Assembly (NCBI RefSeq): GCF_000760935.2
Contig: NZ_CP049744.1
Location: 1,178,001 to 1,242,000 of the forward strand
Direction of reading: 5' to 3'
DNA from: Rhodococcoides fascians A25f
GTDB lineage: Bacteria; Actinomycetota; Actinomycetes; Mycobacteriales; Mycobacteriaceae
Length of the DNA stretch: 64,000 bases
The notes under the pieces were generated by a model that saw only the letters and a program-made list of their open reading frames with translations, had not been told where the DNA came from and made no database searches. Shown here piece after piece: positions 16,990 through 25,446 of the stretch (positions within the stretch are counted from its first letter, which is position 1; every line of letters begins with the position of its first letter). Made by a program: the position numbers and the translations under genes.

Positions 16990-17469
16990 GTGACAGAGAC
17001 ATTACCGCTATTCTCGACGCTTGTCATGGACGAAACCTGTTTGCTCTGTAGGGAAGTGACCGGAGAGATCGAGCTACCCGGGGACTTTCTCCATGCGTCG
17101 GACAGAGTCGTGGCGTTTCACCTTCCGGAACAGTCGATCGACGGCCTCGTGCTTCGGGGACATTCGATGGTCTCGCCGATTCGGCACACCGCGAACTTCG
17201 GGACTTTGACCGACGTGGAAGCGGCCGAGGTAGGGCAGACGGTCACGGCGGTCTCACGCACCCTCACGCGGCTCGGTGCCGAGTACGTGTATGTCGCGGC
17301 GATCGGGCACAGTCATCCCCACCTGCATGTGCACGTGATTCCTCGGTGGCCGGGTGTCGATGCGTCGGTCGAGTGGTTCGCAGTTCGGGACGAGCCTGGG
17401 CCACACAGAGTCGATGGGCTCGGTGCTGAGAGCTTCGCAGCCGAGATGAAGGGTTTGATGCCCGCCTGA
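16990..17469 (+). CDS. HIT-family (histidine triad) protein
   Basis: A 159-residue nucleotide-binding hydrolase of the HIT superfamily. The triad HPHLHVHVIPRW (near residues 109-120) contains the H-x-H-x-H core whose middle His forms the nucleotidyl intermediate. An N-terminal C-x-x-C (CLLC) could bind zinc as in HinT relatives. Two starts are possible, the GTG at 16990 and an ATG at 17026; neither has a clear ribosome site. It is divergent from the broken folD. The substrate could be AMP-lysine-like phosphoramidates or dinucleoside polyphosphates; this cannot be resolved here. Confidence 0.85.
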   Translation: MTETLPLFSTLVMDETCLLCREVTGEIELPGDFLHASDRVVAFHLPEQSIDGLVLRGHSMVSPIRHTANFGTLTDVEAAEVGQTVTAVSRTLTRLGAEYVYVAAIGHSHPHLHVHVIPRWPGVDASVEWFAVRDEPGPHRVDGLGAESFAAEMKGLMPA

Positions 17470-17471
17470 CG

Positions 17472-17951
17472 TCAGGCGCTGCGCAATACCGTCGGTTGGG
17501 TGACGACGCGGATTCCGGGCTCCGGGTCGAAGCGGTATCCGGTTCCTCTGACCGTGGTGATCAGTCGACCGAATTGGCCTAGTTTGGTGCGCACCCTCGA
17601 CAGGTGGACGTCGACGCTGCGTCCGCCGTCGGATGTGTTGAGCTCGGATCTCGCAACGACGACGCGTGGATGCTGAGCCAGATACGCGAAGATCTCGAAC
17701 TCGGTGTGACTGAGTCGAATGCTCTTGCCGCCGAGGATCACGTCGCGGGCGGGGATGTCGATGACCAGGGGCGCGTTCAGGTCGTTGACCCGTACATCGA
17801 ATCGCGTGAGGATCTTTGCATGCGGCGCATAGCTTTTGGCGGCACTGCGAAGCGCATCGGCGAGTGCGTGCAACTGCGGTCGGGTCAATCCCTGCAGGGA
17901 TGATGTGCCGGAATCGGAGATGTGGACAACGACGGTGGCTTCGGTGGTCAT
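17472..17951 (-). CDS. Winged-helix transcriptional regulator (OmpR/PhoB-type DNA-binding domain, no receiver)
   Basis: A 159-residue protein with a C-terminal OmpR-like winged helix: IRLSHTEFEIFAYLAQHPRVVVARSEL, SVDVHLSRVRTKLG and the wing TVRGTGYRFDP. Residues 1-60 form an unrelated N-terminal part with no phospho-acceptor receiver. It is thus a one-domain regulator that may sense something directly or act constitutively. I use the ATG at 17951 because AGGAG lies nine bases upstream. Fifty bases before this start, a mini-ORF ends with Cys-Cys-Cys-Pro-Arg, so expression may depend on cysteine supply. Target genes are unknown; the surrounding sulfur genes are candidates. Confidence 0.82.
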   Translation of the reverse strand: MTTEATVVVHISDSGTSSLQGLTRPQLHALADALRSAAKSYAPHAKILTRFDVRVNDLNAPLVIDIPARDVILGGKSIRLSHTEFEIFAYLAQHPRVVVARSELNTSDGGRSVDVHLSRVRTKLGQFGRLITTVRGTGYRFDPEPGIRVVTQPTVLRSA

Positions 17952-18000
17952 GCTGGAGAGCTCCTGAGACAAGGGTGTGCTGCGGATACCGGGCAGTTGG

Positions 18001-18078
18001 TCAGCGTGGGCAGCAACAGTTCTTGTTCACCGTCACAGGGTGATCGACGGCGGGCTCGTGCGCCAGAGATGCGCTCAC
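18001..18078 (-). CDS. Mini-ORF with three consecutive Cys codons, possible cysteine-responsive leader peptide
   Basis: On the minus strand a short frame ends MTVNKNCCCPR-stop. It can start at GTG 18078 (25 codons), GTG 18036 (11 codons) or GTG 18030. The three Cys codons are TGT TGC TGC directly before Pro-Arg-stop. The stop lies 49 bases before the ATG of the winged-helix regulator on the same strand. Short ORFs with runs of Cys codons act as cysteine attenuators ahead of sulfur genes in mycobacteria; this one has the same shape. No good ribosome site is seen, and the choice of start is uncertain. Confidence 0.5.
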   Translation of the reverse strand: MSASLAHEPAVDHPVTVNKNCCCPR

Positions 18079-18079
18079 C

Positions 18080-18628
18080 GTGATCGCAATTGTTGACCCC
18101 AAGACCGTCGACGTGTTGCGATCGGGCGTGACCGATGTATGCCGACCCCGCGCCGCCCTGTTCACCCGAGCCGTCGACTGGGATCATCCCGACGCCGAAG
18201 CCCTGCGCGCGGCGATGGCCGCCGAGGTGGGTCCCCGCTACGCAGACCGGTCCGCTCTGATGTCGAAGACCCAGGCCAACGCCGTCGACGAGAGCACTGT
18301 GCACCGGACGTTCGTCGTGTATCGCAGTGACTCGGAGGGGGATGCGCACGCCGTCGGACATGCAGCGCTGCGTTGGAACGGGGCGGACCTCGAGCTCAAG
18401 CGCATGTTCGTTCATCCCGACCATCGCGGCACGGGAGTATCGGCTGCCCTGCTGGAGGCGTCGGAGAATGCCGCCCGCGACCAGGGCCTGCCGCGGCTGA
18501 TATTGCAGACCGGGGACAGACAGCCCGACGCAGTTCGGCTGTACGAGAAGAGCGGTTACACCCGAATCCCGGTGTTTCCTCCCTACGAGGTCCTGCCGTT
18601 CTCGAACACCTTCGAGAAGCGCCTGTAG
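18080..18628 (+). CDS. GNAT-family N-acetyltransferase
   Basis: An acetyl-CoA dependent N-acetyltransferase. The acetyl-CoA-binding motif is ELKRMFVHPDHRGTGVSAALLEASENAA (near residues 113-140), followed by LILQTGDRQPDAVRLYEKSGYTRIP. The GTG at 18080 gives 182 residues. A second GTG at 18128 gives 166 residues and leaves room for divergent promoters between this gene and the Cys-rich mini-ORF, so the true start may be there. It ends directly against the convergent map gene. The substrate is unknown. Confidence 0.85.
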   Translation: MIAIVDPKTVDVLRSGVTDVCRPRAALFTRAVDWDHPDAEALRAAMAAEVGPRYADRSALMSKTQANAVDESTVHRTFVVYRSDSEGDAHAVGHAALRWNGADLELKRMFVHPDHRGTGVSAALLEASENAARDQGLPRLILQTGDRQPDAVRLYEKSGYTRIPVFPPYEVLPFSNTFEKRL

Positions 18629-19396
18629 TCAGGCTCGCACGGTCATGATCTCGGCACCGTCGTCGGTGATGACCACCGTGTGCTCGCTGTGCGCGGTGCG
18701 GCATCCCGTCGTACTGCGCAGAGTCCAGCCGTCGTCGTCGGTGACGAGCTCGTCGGTGTCTTCCATGATCCAGGGCTCCAGTGCCAACATCAGGCCGGGG
18801 CGAAGGCCGTAGCCGCGGCCCGGCCGCCCGTTGTTGGACACATGTGGGTCCTGATGCATCGTGGACCCGATGCCGTGGCCGCCGAATTGCATGTTGATCG
18901 GGTAGCCCGCCTCGCCGAGGACGGCGCCGATGGCATGCGAGATGTCACCGATCTTGTTTCCCGGACGTGCCGCTGCGATCCCCGCAGCCAGAGCCCGCTC
19001 GGTGGCGTCGATCATGGCGGTGTCTTCTTTTCGGGGCTCGCCGACTACGAAGCTGATGGCAGAGTCCGCTGCCACGCCGCCGAGGACCACGGCGAGATCG
19101 AGAGTCAGCAGATCGCCGTCGGCCAATGCGTAGTCGTGCGGAAGGCCATGCAGCACAGCGTCGTTTACGGAGGTGCAGATGTAGTGGCCGAACGGACCGC
19201 GGCCGAAGGAGGGCGCGTAGTCGACGTAGCAGGACGTTGCCCCGGCTCCGAGGATGATGTCTTTGGTCCACTCGTCGATCTCGAGCAGGTTGGTGCCGAC
19301 GGTGGCACGCTCGCGGACGGTCTCGAGAATTTCGGCGACCAGAGCGCCGGATTTGCGTGCGAGGGGGATCTTGCTCGGCGGGAGAATTTCGATCAT
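18629..19396 (-). CDS. map: Methionine aminopeptidase, type I
   Basis: A 255-residue metallo-aminopeptidase that removes the N-terminal Met of new proteins. The pita-bread fold residues are visible: metal ligands in LTLDLAVVLGGVAADSA (two Asp), FGGHGIG (His), ALEPW (Glu) and HSEHT (Glu). There is no zinc-finger extension, so it is the short class. The ATG is preceded by AAAGG. Two tandem 14-base palindromic units lie 22-49 bases upstream, between it and the stop of the FGE gene, suggesting specific regulation. A second map gene is likely elsewhere, as in many actinobacteria. Confidence 0.93.
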   Translation of the reverse strand: MIEILPPSKIPLARKSGALVAEILETVRERATVGTNLLEIDEWTKDIILGAGATSCYVDYAPSFGRGPFGHYICTSVNDAVLHGLPHDYALADGDLLTLDLAVVLGGVAADSAISFVVGEPRKEDTAMIDATERALAAGIAAARPGNKIGDISHAIGAVLGEAGYPINMQFGGHGIGSTMHQDPHVSNNGRPGRGYGLRPGLMLALEPWIMEDTDELVTDDDGWTLRSTTGCRTAHSEHTVVITDDGAEIMTVRA

Positions 19397-19417
19397 GGGG
19401 CACCTTTCGTGGGTTAT

Positions 19418-19445
19418 GCGATAACTATACCGGTATAACTATACC
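19418..19445. promoter_or_regulatory. Tandem 14-base palindromic repeats upstream of map
   Basis: Two abutting 14-base units, GCGATAACTATACC (19418-19431) and GGTATAACTATACC (19432-19445), share 12 of 14 bases. The second is a full inverted repeat, GGTATA-AC-TATACC. They occupy the 50-base gap between the FGE stop and the map start. On the minus strand they contain TATAGT, a possible -10 box, so a bound protein would block transcription of map. Confidence 0.55.
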
Positions 19446-19446
19446 T

Positions 19447-20319
19447 CTAGGTCGGGATGCTGCAGACTCTGAAGCCGATATGACCAGTGGACGTGTCCTC
19501 GGACGTTCCTGAGCGCGCCGACGTGCGATAGCGTCGACAGTAACTGGCGTGACACAGGTGCGATCCGCCACGGATCACCCCACGCCGGTCGCGGCGGGAG
19601 GCGTCGAATGCGCCCGTCGTCCACTCCCAGACGTTGCCGGTGCATTCGTACAGGCCGTACCGGTTGGGGTCGAATGTCTTTGTAGCGCAGGTGTACACGG
19701 TGTCGGTCGACGAGCCGGGAAAGTGGCCGCGCCAGGTGTTCATGCGAGAGAGATCCGGTTCGCTGCCCCACGGAAACGGTTGCTGCTCCAGCCCGCCCCT
19801 GGCTGCGAACTCCCACTGAGCCTCGGACGGTAGCCCTGTCCCGGACCACGCGCAGAATGCTGCGGCGTCGCGTCGGGACACGTGAGTCACCGGGTGATCC
19901 GGCAGGTCGCGGACGGCGTCGACCAACGATTTCGGCCCGGCCGGTGCCCGCCAGTTCGCCCCGGGAACAACGCGCCACCAGGGGGTCTCTGGAACGACGG
20001 GGGACCGGTCCGCGGAGGGGAGGGTGCCGGCGAACACGAGGGAATCTCCGAAGGTCTCGGCGTCGGTGACGAACCCGGTGGCATCGACGAATGCCGCGAA
20101 CTCGCGCACCGTCACCGTGGTGATACCGATGGAGAAGCTGTCGACGGCAACTCGGCGCACCGGTCCCTCGAGGTCTTCGGGGTAGCTGAGTGGATCGTCG
20201 CTACCCATCAGAAACACAGTTCCGTTCAGGTCCGCCATCGCGGGCGCCACACCGGAGCTCGACATGCTGGTCGGGGCACCGACGCTCCCGTTGCGGCCGG
20301 GTGTACAGCATGCGGACAT
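19447..20319 (-). CDS. Formylglycine-generating enzyme (sulfatase-activating, SUMF1 family)
   Basis: A 290-residue oxidase that converts the sulfatase active-site Cys to formylglycine. The C-terminal catalytic segment GGSHLCHASYCRRYRTSAR holds the copper-binding Cys256 and Cys261 in the same spacing as characterised FGEs, so this is a true FGE rather than a general SUMF1-fold protein. NVWEWTTGAFD and the final GHIGFRV are also typical. I start at ATG 20319 (GAGGAC upstream), which gives the MSACCTPGRN N-terminus often seen in actinobacterial FGEs. It is divergent from the sulfatase it should activate, 47 bases apart. Confidence 0.92.
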   Translation of the reverse strand: MSACCTPGRNGSVGAPTSMSSSGVAPAMADLNGTVFLMGSDDPLSYPEDLEGPVRRVAVDSFSIGITTVTVREFAAFVDATGFVTDAETFGDSLVFAGTLPSADRSPVVPETPWWRVVPGANWRAPAGPKSLVDAVRDLPDHPVTHVSRRDAAAFCAWSGTGLPSEAQWEFAARGGLEQQPFPWGSEPDLSRMNTWRGHFPGSSTDTVYTCATKTFDPNRYGLYECTGNVWEWTTGAFDASRRDRRGVIRGGSHLCHASYCRRYRTSARSGTSEDTSTGHIGFRVCSIPT

Positions 20320-20366
20320 GTCCTCATGATCGCATCCTGAGCCGAACGATGTGCTAGGCAATAACA

Positions 20367-21728
20367 ATGAGTGAAGAGAACGTCCTGATTGTTCACTGGC
20401 ACGATCTGGGGCGTCACCTGGGCGCGTACGGGGTGCGCTCGGTATCGAGCCCGCGCGTCGACGCGCTTGCCGCTGAGGGAATCCTGTTCACCCGCGCGCA
20501 TGCCACTGCGCCACTGTGCTCGCCCTCGCGGGGTTCATTGTTCACGGGACGCTACCCGCAGAGCAACGGGCTGGTCGGCTTGGCGCACCATGGGTGGGAG
20601 TATCGCCCAGGCGTGCAGACCTTGCCGGCTCTTCTTGGTGAATCCGGTTGGCAAACAACGCTGTTCGGTATGCAGCACGAAACTTCGTTTCCTTCGAGGC
20701 TGGGGTTCGAGACGTTCGATGTGTCGAACTCGTACTGCGAGTATGTCGTGGAAAAGGCGGACGAGTGGTTGCGTGAGGATCGCAGCCGACCTTTCCTGTT
20801 GACGGCGGGCTTCTTCGAGACGCACCGGCCCTACCCTCGGGAGCGATACACCCCGGTCGACGCCTCGTCGATCGAAGTTCCCGATTACCTGCCCGACACC
20901 CCGGAGGTCCGGGCCGATCTGGCCGAGTTCCACGGGTCGGTCGAGGTGGCGGACGCAGCGGTGGGGGAGCTGCTCGACACGCTCACCGAGACGGGGCTCG
21001 ACGAGACCACCTGGGTCGTGTTCATGACCGACCACGGCCCGGCTTTCCCGCGCGCGAAGTCGACCTTGTACGAGGCAGGCACCGGAATCGCCATGATCGT
21101 CCGCCCGCCGAAGTCGCGCGGACTGCAGCCGAAGGTGTACGACGAGCTGTTCAGTGGGGTCGACCTCGTGCCGACGCTATTGGATCTGCTGGGGGTGCCG
21201 GTACCTGATGAGGTACAAGGACTTTCGCATGCAGCGCAGCTGACCGGAGATTCCGCGGTGGCTCGCGACCAGGTCTTCACGTCGAAGACCTACCACGACT
21301 CGTTCGACCCCATCAGGGCCGTGCGGACCAAGGATCACAGCTACATCGAGAACTACACGGATCGTCCGGAGCTGGATCTGCCCTGGGACATCGAGGAAAG
21401 CCCGTCCGGTCAGGCGGTTGCCGGTGCCGTGGCCGGTCCGAGAGCACGAACGGAGCTGTACGACCTACGTACCGATCCAGGAGAAACCGTCAACGTATAC
21501 GGCGACCCGTCGTATCGCAGCGTCGCCGAGGATCTGGCAATGCGTCTGCACACGTGGCGTGAGTACACCCGGGACGTGATTCCGTCGGATTTCGTCGGAA
21601 CCCGCATCTCCGATCGCTACACCCAGGACTACGTCGTCGTGCACGGGCTGAAGCCGACGTCTCGTTCTCCGCTCAGTTCCGAGCGGGGAATCGACGCTGC
21701 ACATGATGGCGAATCAGGCAAGGGTTAA
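20367..21728 (+). CDS. Type I (formylglycine-dependent) sulfatase
   Basis: A 453-residue cytoplasmic arylsulfatase-family hydrolase without a signal peptide. The activation motif C-x-P-x-R is present as CSPSRG at residues 51-56, with Cys51 becoming formylglycine. Metal and sulfate ligands are likely Asp13 and the TDHG pair Asp222/His223. The N-terminus reads VHWHDLGRHLGAYG instead of the usual DDLG, as in heparan-N-sulfatase-like members. It is divergent from the FGE gene, so enzyme and activator are likely co-expressed. The lack of an export signal means the substrate would be imported or internal. Substrate unknown. Confidence 0.9.
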   Translation: MSEENVLIVHWHDLGRHLGAYGVRSVSSPRVDALAAEGILFTRAHATAPLCSPSRGSLFTGRYPQSNGLVGLAHHGWEYRPGVQTLPALLGESGWQTTLFGMQHETSFPSRLGFETFDVSNSYCEYVVEKADEWLREDRSRPFLLTAGFFETHRPYPRERYTPVDASSIEVPDYLPDTPEVRADLAEFHGSVEVADAAVGELLDTLTETGLDETTWVVFMTDHGPAFPRAKSTLYEAGTGIAMIVRPPKSRGLQPKVYDELFSGVDLVPTLLDLLGVPVPDEVQGLSHAAQLTGDSAVARDQVFTSKTYHDSFDPIRAVRTKDHSYIENYTDRPELDLPWDIEESPSGQAVAGAVAGPRARTELYDLRTDPGETVNVYGDPSYRSVAEDLAMRLHTWREYTRDVIPSDFVGTRISDRYTQDYVVVHGLKPTSRSPLSSERGIDAAHDGESGKG

Positions 21729-21777
21729 ACGCTGAAAGATTGAAATAGCCTGTTGCGCGCGGTTGTTGGAGTTCGTT

Positions 21778-21783
21778 TACGCT
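21778..21783 (+). promoter_or_regulatory. -10 box of the sulfotransferase-cysD-cysNC operon (leaderless layout)
   Basis: TACGCT followed by seven bases and the ATG at 21791. This places the operon promoter directly before the sulfotransferase rather than upstream of the sulfatase. Confidence 0.6.
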
Positions 21784-21790
21784 CTCGTCC

Positions 21791-22582
21791 ATGAGCGAAC
21801 TTCCACGTTCCTATCTGGTGCTGGCATCGCAGCGCAGCGGCAGCACTCTGCTGGTCGAATCGTTGCGCGCGACGGGAGTGGCAGGCGAGCCGCAAGAGTT
21901 CTTCCAGTACCTGCCGACGACGTCACTGGCACCGCAACCGCGTGAATGGTTCGCCGGCGTCGAGGACGAATCGATACTTCGCCTGCTCGCGCCGCTGGTC
22001 CCGGGCACCCCGGCTACCGAGACCGCCGTGCAGTGGCGGGATCGAATTCGGGCGGCCGGGCGCAGCGACAACGGCGTGTGGGGCGGCAAACTGATGTGGA
22101 ACCAGACACCGCTGCTCACCGGATGGGCTGACGCACTACCGGATCGGTCGGGCGAGGATCTGCTCTCGGCCATCCACGATGTCGTTGGCGAGGACGTACT
22201 TCTGGTTCACGTCAGGCGCGAAGACACTGTGGCGCAAGCGGTGTCGATGTGGAGAGCGGTACAGACGCAAGTATGGCGCGGCAGCGCCGATCCCGAGGTT
22301 GACGCTCGCGCCGAGTACCACGCCGACGGAATTGCACATCTGCATCGAATCCTCGTCGAGCAGGAACAGTCCTGGACGGGCTGGTTCGCAGAGGCTGGTG
22401 TGACGCCACTCGACGTCGGCTTCAGCGAACTCGCCCAGGACACGACCGGCCAGGTCGGGCGGGTGCTGGCGGCGCTCGGACTCGATCCAGCGTTGGCACC
22501 ACCACCTGCGCTGAAGCGGCAGGGCGATCGCCGCTCAGACGACTGGATCGACCGCTACACGGCCGAAAGGGTGAGCGCATGA
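21791..22582 (+). CDS. Stf0-family sulfotransferase
   Basis: A 263-residue PAPS-dependent sulfotransferase resembling mycobacterial Stf0, which sulfates trehalose for sulfolipid synthesis. The 5'-phosphosulfate-binding loop is [13 protein letters not shown] (residues 13-25). The conserved [16 protein letters not shown] and [19 protein letters not shown] segments follow. Its last four bases overlap the cysD start (ATGA), so enzyme and PAPS supply are co-produced. Acceptor specificity cannot be read from sequence; trehalose or another glycan is likely by family. Confidence 0.88.
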   Translation: MSELPRSYLVLASQRSGSTLLVESLRATGVAGEPQEFFQYLPTTSLAPQPREWFAGVEDESILRLLAPLVPGTPATETAVQWRDRIRAAGRSDNGVWGGKLMWNQTPLLTGWADALPDRSGEDLLSAIHDVVGEDVLLVHVRREDTVAQAVSMWRAVQTQVWRGSADPEVDARAEYHADGIAHLHRILVEQEQSWTGWFAEAGVTPLDVGFSELAQDTTGQVGRVLAALGLDPALAPPPALKRQGDRRSDDWIDRYTAERVSA

Positions 22583-23508
22583 GTGCGAGTCTCGCGAATT
22601 CCGATCCCACCACCGTAGACGAGCTCAGGATTCTCGAGGCGGAGTCGGTCCACATCATTCGTGAGGTGGTGGCCGAACTCGAGCGGCCTGTACTGCTCTT
22701 CTCGGCGGGCAAGGACTCGATCGTTCTGCTTCGGTTGGCAGAGAAAGCGTTTCGGCCGTCGCCGCTGCCCTTCCCGGTTCTGCACGTCGACACGGGACAC
22801 AATTTCCCCGAGGTCATCGAATTTCGAGATCGACGCGTGCAAAGTTCGGGGCACAAGCTGATCGTCGCGTCGGTGCAGGACTCCATCGACCGTGGCCGCT
22901 CCACCGAGGTCGGCGGGCCCAATGCATCACGCAACCGCCTTCAGACGCGAACTCTGTTGGACGCGTTGGAGGAAGGCCGCTACGACGCTGCGTTCGGTGG
23001 GGCGCGGCGCGACGAGGAGCGGGCCAGGGCAAAGGAGCGAGTGCTCAGTTTCCGCGATGAGTTCGGCCAGTGGGACCCGAGGGCGCAGCGCCCCGAACCG
23101 TGGTCGCTGTACAACGGGCGCATCCGCCGCGGCGAGCAGGTACGCGTCTTCCCGCTGAGCAACTGGACCGAGCTCGATATCTGGCGCTACATCGAACTCG
23201 AAGGCCTGGAGCTTCCGTCCATCTACTTCGCGCACGAGCGAGAAGTGTTCGAGCGGGACGGGATTCTGCTCAGCACATCGGAGTTCACCTCGCCCACCGA
23301 GCACGAGCGTGCGTCGACGGAATGGGTGCGCTACCGCACAGTCGGCGACCTGACGATCACGGGAGCTGTGCGCTCGCACGCAACCGACATTGCCGGCGTC
23401 ATCGGAGAGATCTCCGCGGCGACGGTATCCGAACGGGGAGAAACTCGCGCCGACGACCGAACGTCGGTGGCCGCGATGGAAGACCGCAAGCGTGAGGGGT
23501 ACTTCTGA
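22579..23508 (+). CDS. cysD: Sulfate adenylyltransferase subunit 2
   Basis: A 309-residue PP-loop ATP sulfurylase subunit that makes APS from sulfate and ATP with CysN. The PP-loop is [15 protein letters not shown] (near residues 38-52). [35 protein letters not shown] and [11 protein letters not shown] are typical. It overlaps both neighbours (4 bases with the sulfotransferase, 1 base with cysNC), a tight three-gene operon. In many actinobacteria cysDN sits with assimilation genes; here it is tied to a sulfotransferase, so PAPS for sulfation is the obvious purpose. Confidence 0.95.
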   Translation: MSASLANSDPTTVDELRILEAESVHIIREVVAELERPVLLFSAGKDSIVLLRLAEKAFRPSPLPFPVLHVDTGHNFPEVIEFRDRRVQSSGHKLIVASVQDSIDRGRSTEVGGPNASRNRLQTRTLLDALEEGRYDAAFGGARRDEERARAKERVLSFRDEFGQWDPRAQRPEPWSLYNGRIRRGEQVRVFPLSNWTELDIWRYIELEGLELPSIYFAHEREVFERDGILLSTSEFTSPTEHERASTEWVRYRTVGDLTITGAVRSHATDIAGVIGEISAATVSERGETRADDRTSVAAMEDRKREGYF

Positions 23509-25379
23509 TGACACGGCAACTTCTGCGACTGGCTACGGCAGGCTCGGTCGACGACGGCAAGAGCACGCTGATCGGTCGGCTGATGTTCGATACCGACAGC
23601 CTGCCGCTCGACCACCTGGACGCGGTCACGAAGGACGGCGTTGCGGACCTGGCGGCACTGTCGGACGGGTTGCGCGCCGAGCAGGAGCAGGGCATCACGA
23701 TCGATGTGGCGTACCGATTCTTCTCCACCGAATCGCGGAGCTACATCCTGGCCGATACCCCCGGTCACGAGCGGTACACCCGAAACATGTTCACCGGTGC
23801 GTCGACGGCCGACGTCGCAGTGCTGCTGGTCGACGCCAGCGCCGGGGTACTGCGGCAAACACGCAGGCATGCCAGGATTTCGACGCTGCTCGGCGTCGAA
23901 CACCTGGTGGCCGCCGTGAACAAGATCGACCTCGTCGGCTATCGCGAGGATCGGTTCCGAGAGGTGGAGGCCGAGCTTCGTTTGCTCGCCGAGAGGTTGG
24001 GCGGCGTCGAACTGACGGTGATCCCGTTGGCCGCGAAGGACGGCGACAACGTAGTGCACCGCTCTGCGAATACCCCCTGGTACCACGGCCCGACTCTGCT
24101 CGAGCATCTCGAGAGCATCGAATTGGCCGCTCCTGCAGCGGAACCCGCTGAGTTACGTCTGCCGATTCAATGGGTGTCTCGACCGACCGCGGGGGAGCGA
24201 CGTAGGTACACCGGCAGGCTGTCGGCCGGAACACTGTCCGTCGGCGACGAGGTGGTCGCGCTGCCGTCGGGGTCTCGTTCGACTGTGACCGGACTCGACA
24301 CTCTCGACGACGATCGCACGACCGCTGTTGCACCACTGTCGATCTCGGTCCAGCTCGCAGACGATATCGACATCGGCCGCGGAGACGTCCTGGTCAGTGG
24401 TGTGGACGGTGCACACGAGCCGGTGCTCGCGCGGGAGATCGACGCAACGGTGTGCTGGTTCGGCGCGACTCCGCTGCGTGCCGGGGACCGCGTGTCGCTC
24501 AAACACACCGCCAGGACAGTCCGGGCGACGGTGCAGGCCTTGCACTCCAGGCTCGATCCGGAGACTCTGGACGAGAAGGACTCGCCGGTCGAGTTGTCGC
24601 TCAACGACATCGGTATCGTGACTCTCAGAACATCGTCGGTGATCGTGGCCGATCCGTACCTGGGCAACCGAGATGCCGGTGCGTTCATTCTGATCGACGA
24701 ATCCTCGAACGACACAGTCGGTGCAGGCACCATCGCAGAGGCGAGGGAAGTCAAGCCCGGCGAGCAGACCCGAAACGACATCAAGTGGCACCCCTCGGCG
24801 CTCGATCGTGCACACCGCTGGGGCGCAACGGGGCAGAGCGGAGCAACCGTCTGGTTCACCGGGCTGCCGGCCTCGGGTAAATCGACAGTGGCGGTGGCGC
24901 TCGAACGCGCGTTGGTCGAATCGGGCCGTACCGCATACCTTCTCGATGGCGACAACGTGCGCCACGGACTGTCCGACGATCTCGGCTTCAGTCCAGGCGA
25001 CCGAGCCGAGAACATCCGTCGCGTCGGGCACCTGACGCGACTTCTCGCCGATGCCGGGGTGGTGGCCATTGCCTCGCTCGTGTCGCCGTTGGAATCGGAC
25101 CGCGCTATCGCTCGTGCACTGAACGACGCTGCGAAGCTACCGTTCGTAGAGGTCGCCGTCAGCACTCCGTTGGAAGAATGCGAGCGCCGCGATCCCAAAG
25201 GCCTGTACGCCCGCGCTCGGGCCGGCGAACTCAAGGGGCTGACGGGCATCGACGCCCCGTACGAAGCGCCGTCGAACCCGGACCTGACGATCGACACCAC
25301 AGGAGCCGACATCGACGATCTGGTGCAGAAGGTCTTGGCGGTTCTGGAGGAACACGAGCGACGCGGGGGCACCAGGTGA
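23508..25379 (+). CDS. cysNC: Fused sulfate adenylyltransferase subunit 1 / adenylylsulfate kinase
   Basis: A 623-residue bifunctional protein. The N-terminal GTPase part (about 1-430) has the P-loop GSVDDGKST (12-20), DTPGHERY and NKIDLV, and drives APS formation with CysD. The C-terminal part (about 440-620) is APS kinase, with P-loop GLPASGKST near residue 450, LDGDNVRHGL and the FVEVAVSTPLEECERRDPKGLY segment; it makes PAPS. The fusion is the mycobacterial CysNC type. The start overlaps the cysD stop by one base. Confidence 0.95.
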   Translation: MTRQLLRLATAGSVDDGKSTLIGRLMFDTDSLPLDHLDAVTKDGVADLAALSDGLRAEQEQGITIDVAYRFFSTESRSYILADTPGHERYTRNMFTGASTADVAVLLVDASAGVLRQTRRHARISTLLGVEHLVAAVNKIDLVGYREDRFREVEAELRLLAERLGGVELTVIPLAAKDGDNVVHRSANTPWYHGPTLLEHLESIELAAPAAEPAELRLPIQWVSRPTAGERRRYTGRLSAGTLSVGDEVVALPSGSRSTVTGLDTLDDDRTTAVAPLSISVQLADDIDIGRGDVLVSGVDGAHEPVLAREIDATVCWFGATPLRAGDRVSLKHTARTVRATVQALHSRLDPETLDEKDSPVELSLNDIGIVTLRTSSVIVADPYLGNRDAGAFILIDESSNDTVGAGTIAEAREVKPGEQTRNDIKWHPSALDRAHRWGATGQSGATVWFTGLPASGKSTVAVALERALVESGRTAYLLDGDNVRHGLSDDLGFSPGDRAENIRRVGHLTRLLADAGVVAIASLVSPLESDRAIARALNDAAKLPFVEVAVSTPLEECERRDPKGLYARARAGELKGLTGIDAPYEAPSNPDLTIDTTGADIDDLVQKVLAVLEEHERRGGTR

Positions 25380-25446
25380 GACCGTTCCTGTTGTCTCTGG
25401 GCACGGGTCGTTCGGCCGGCACCACCCCTGTGGAATCCTGACTTTC

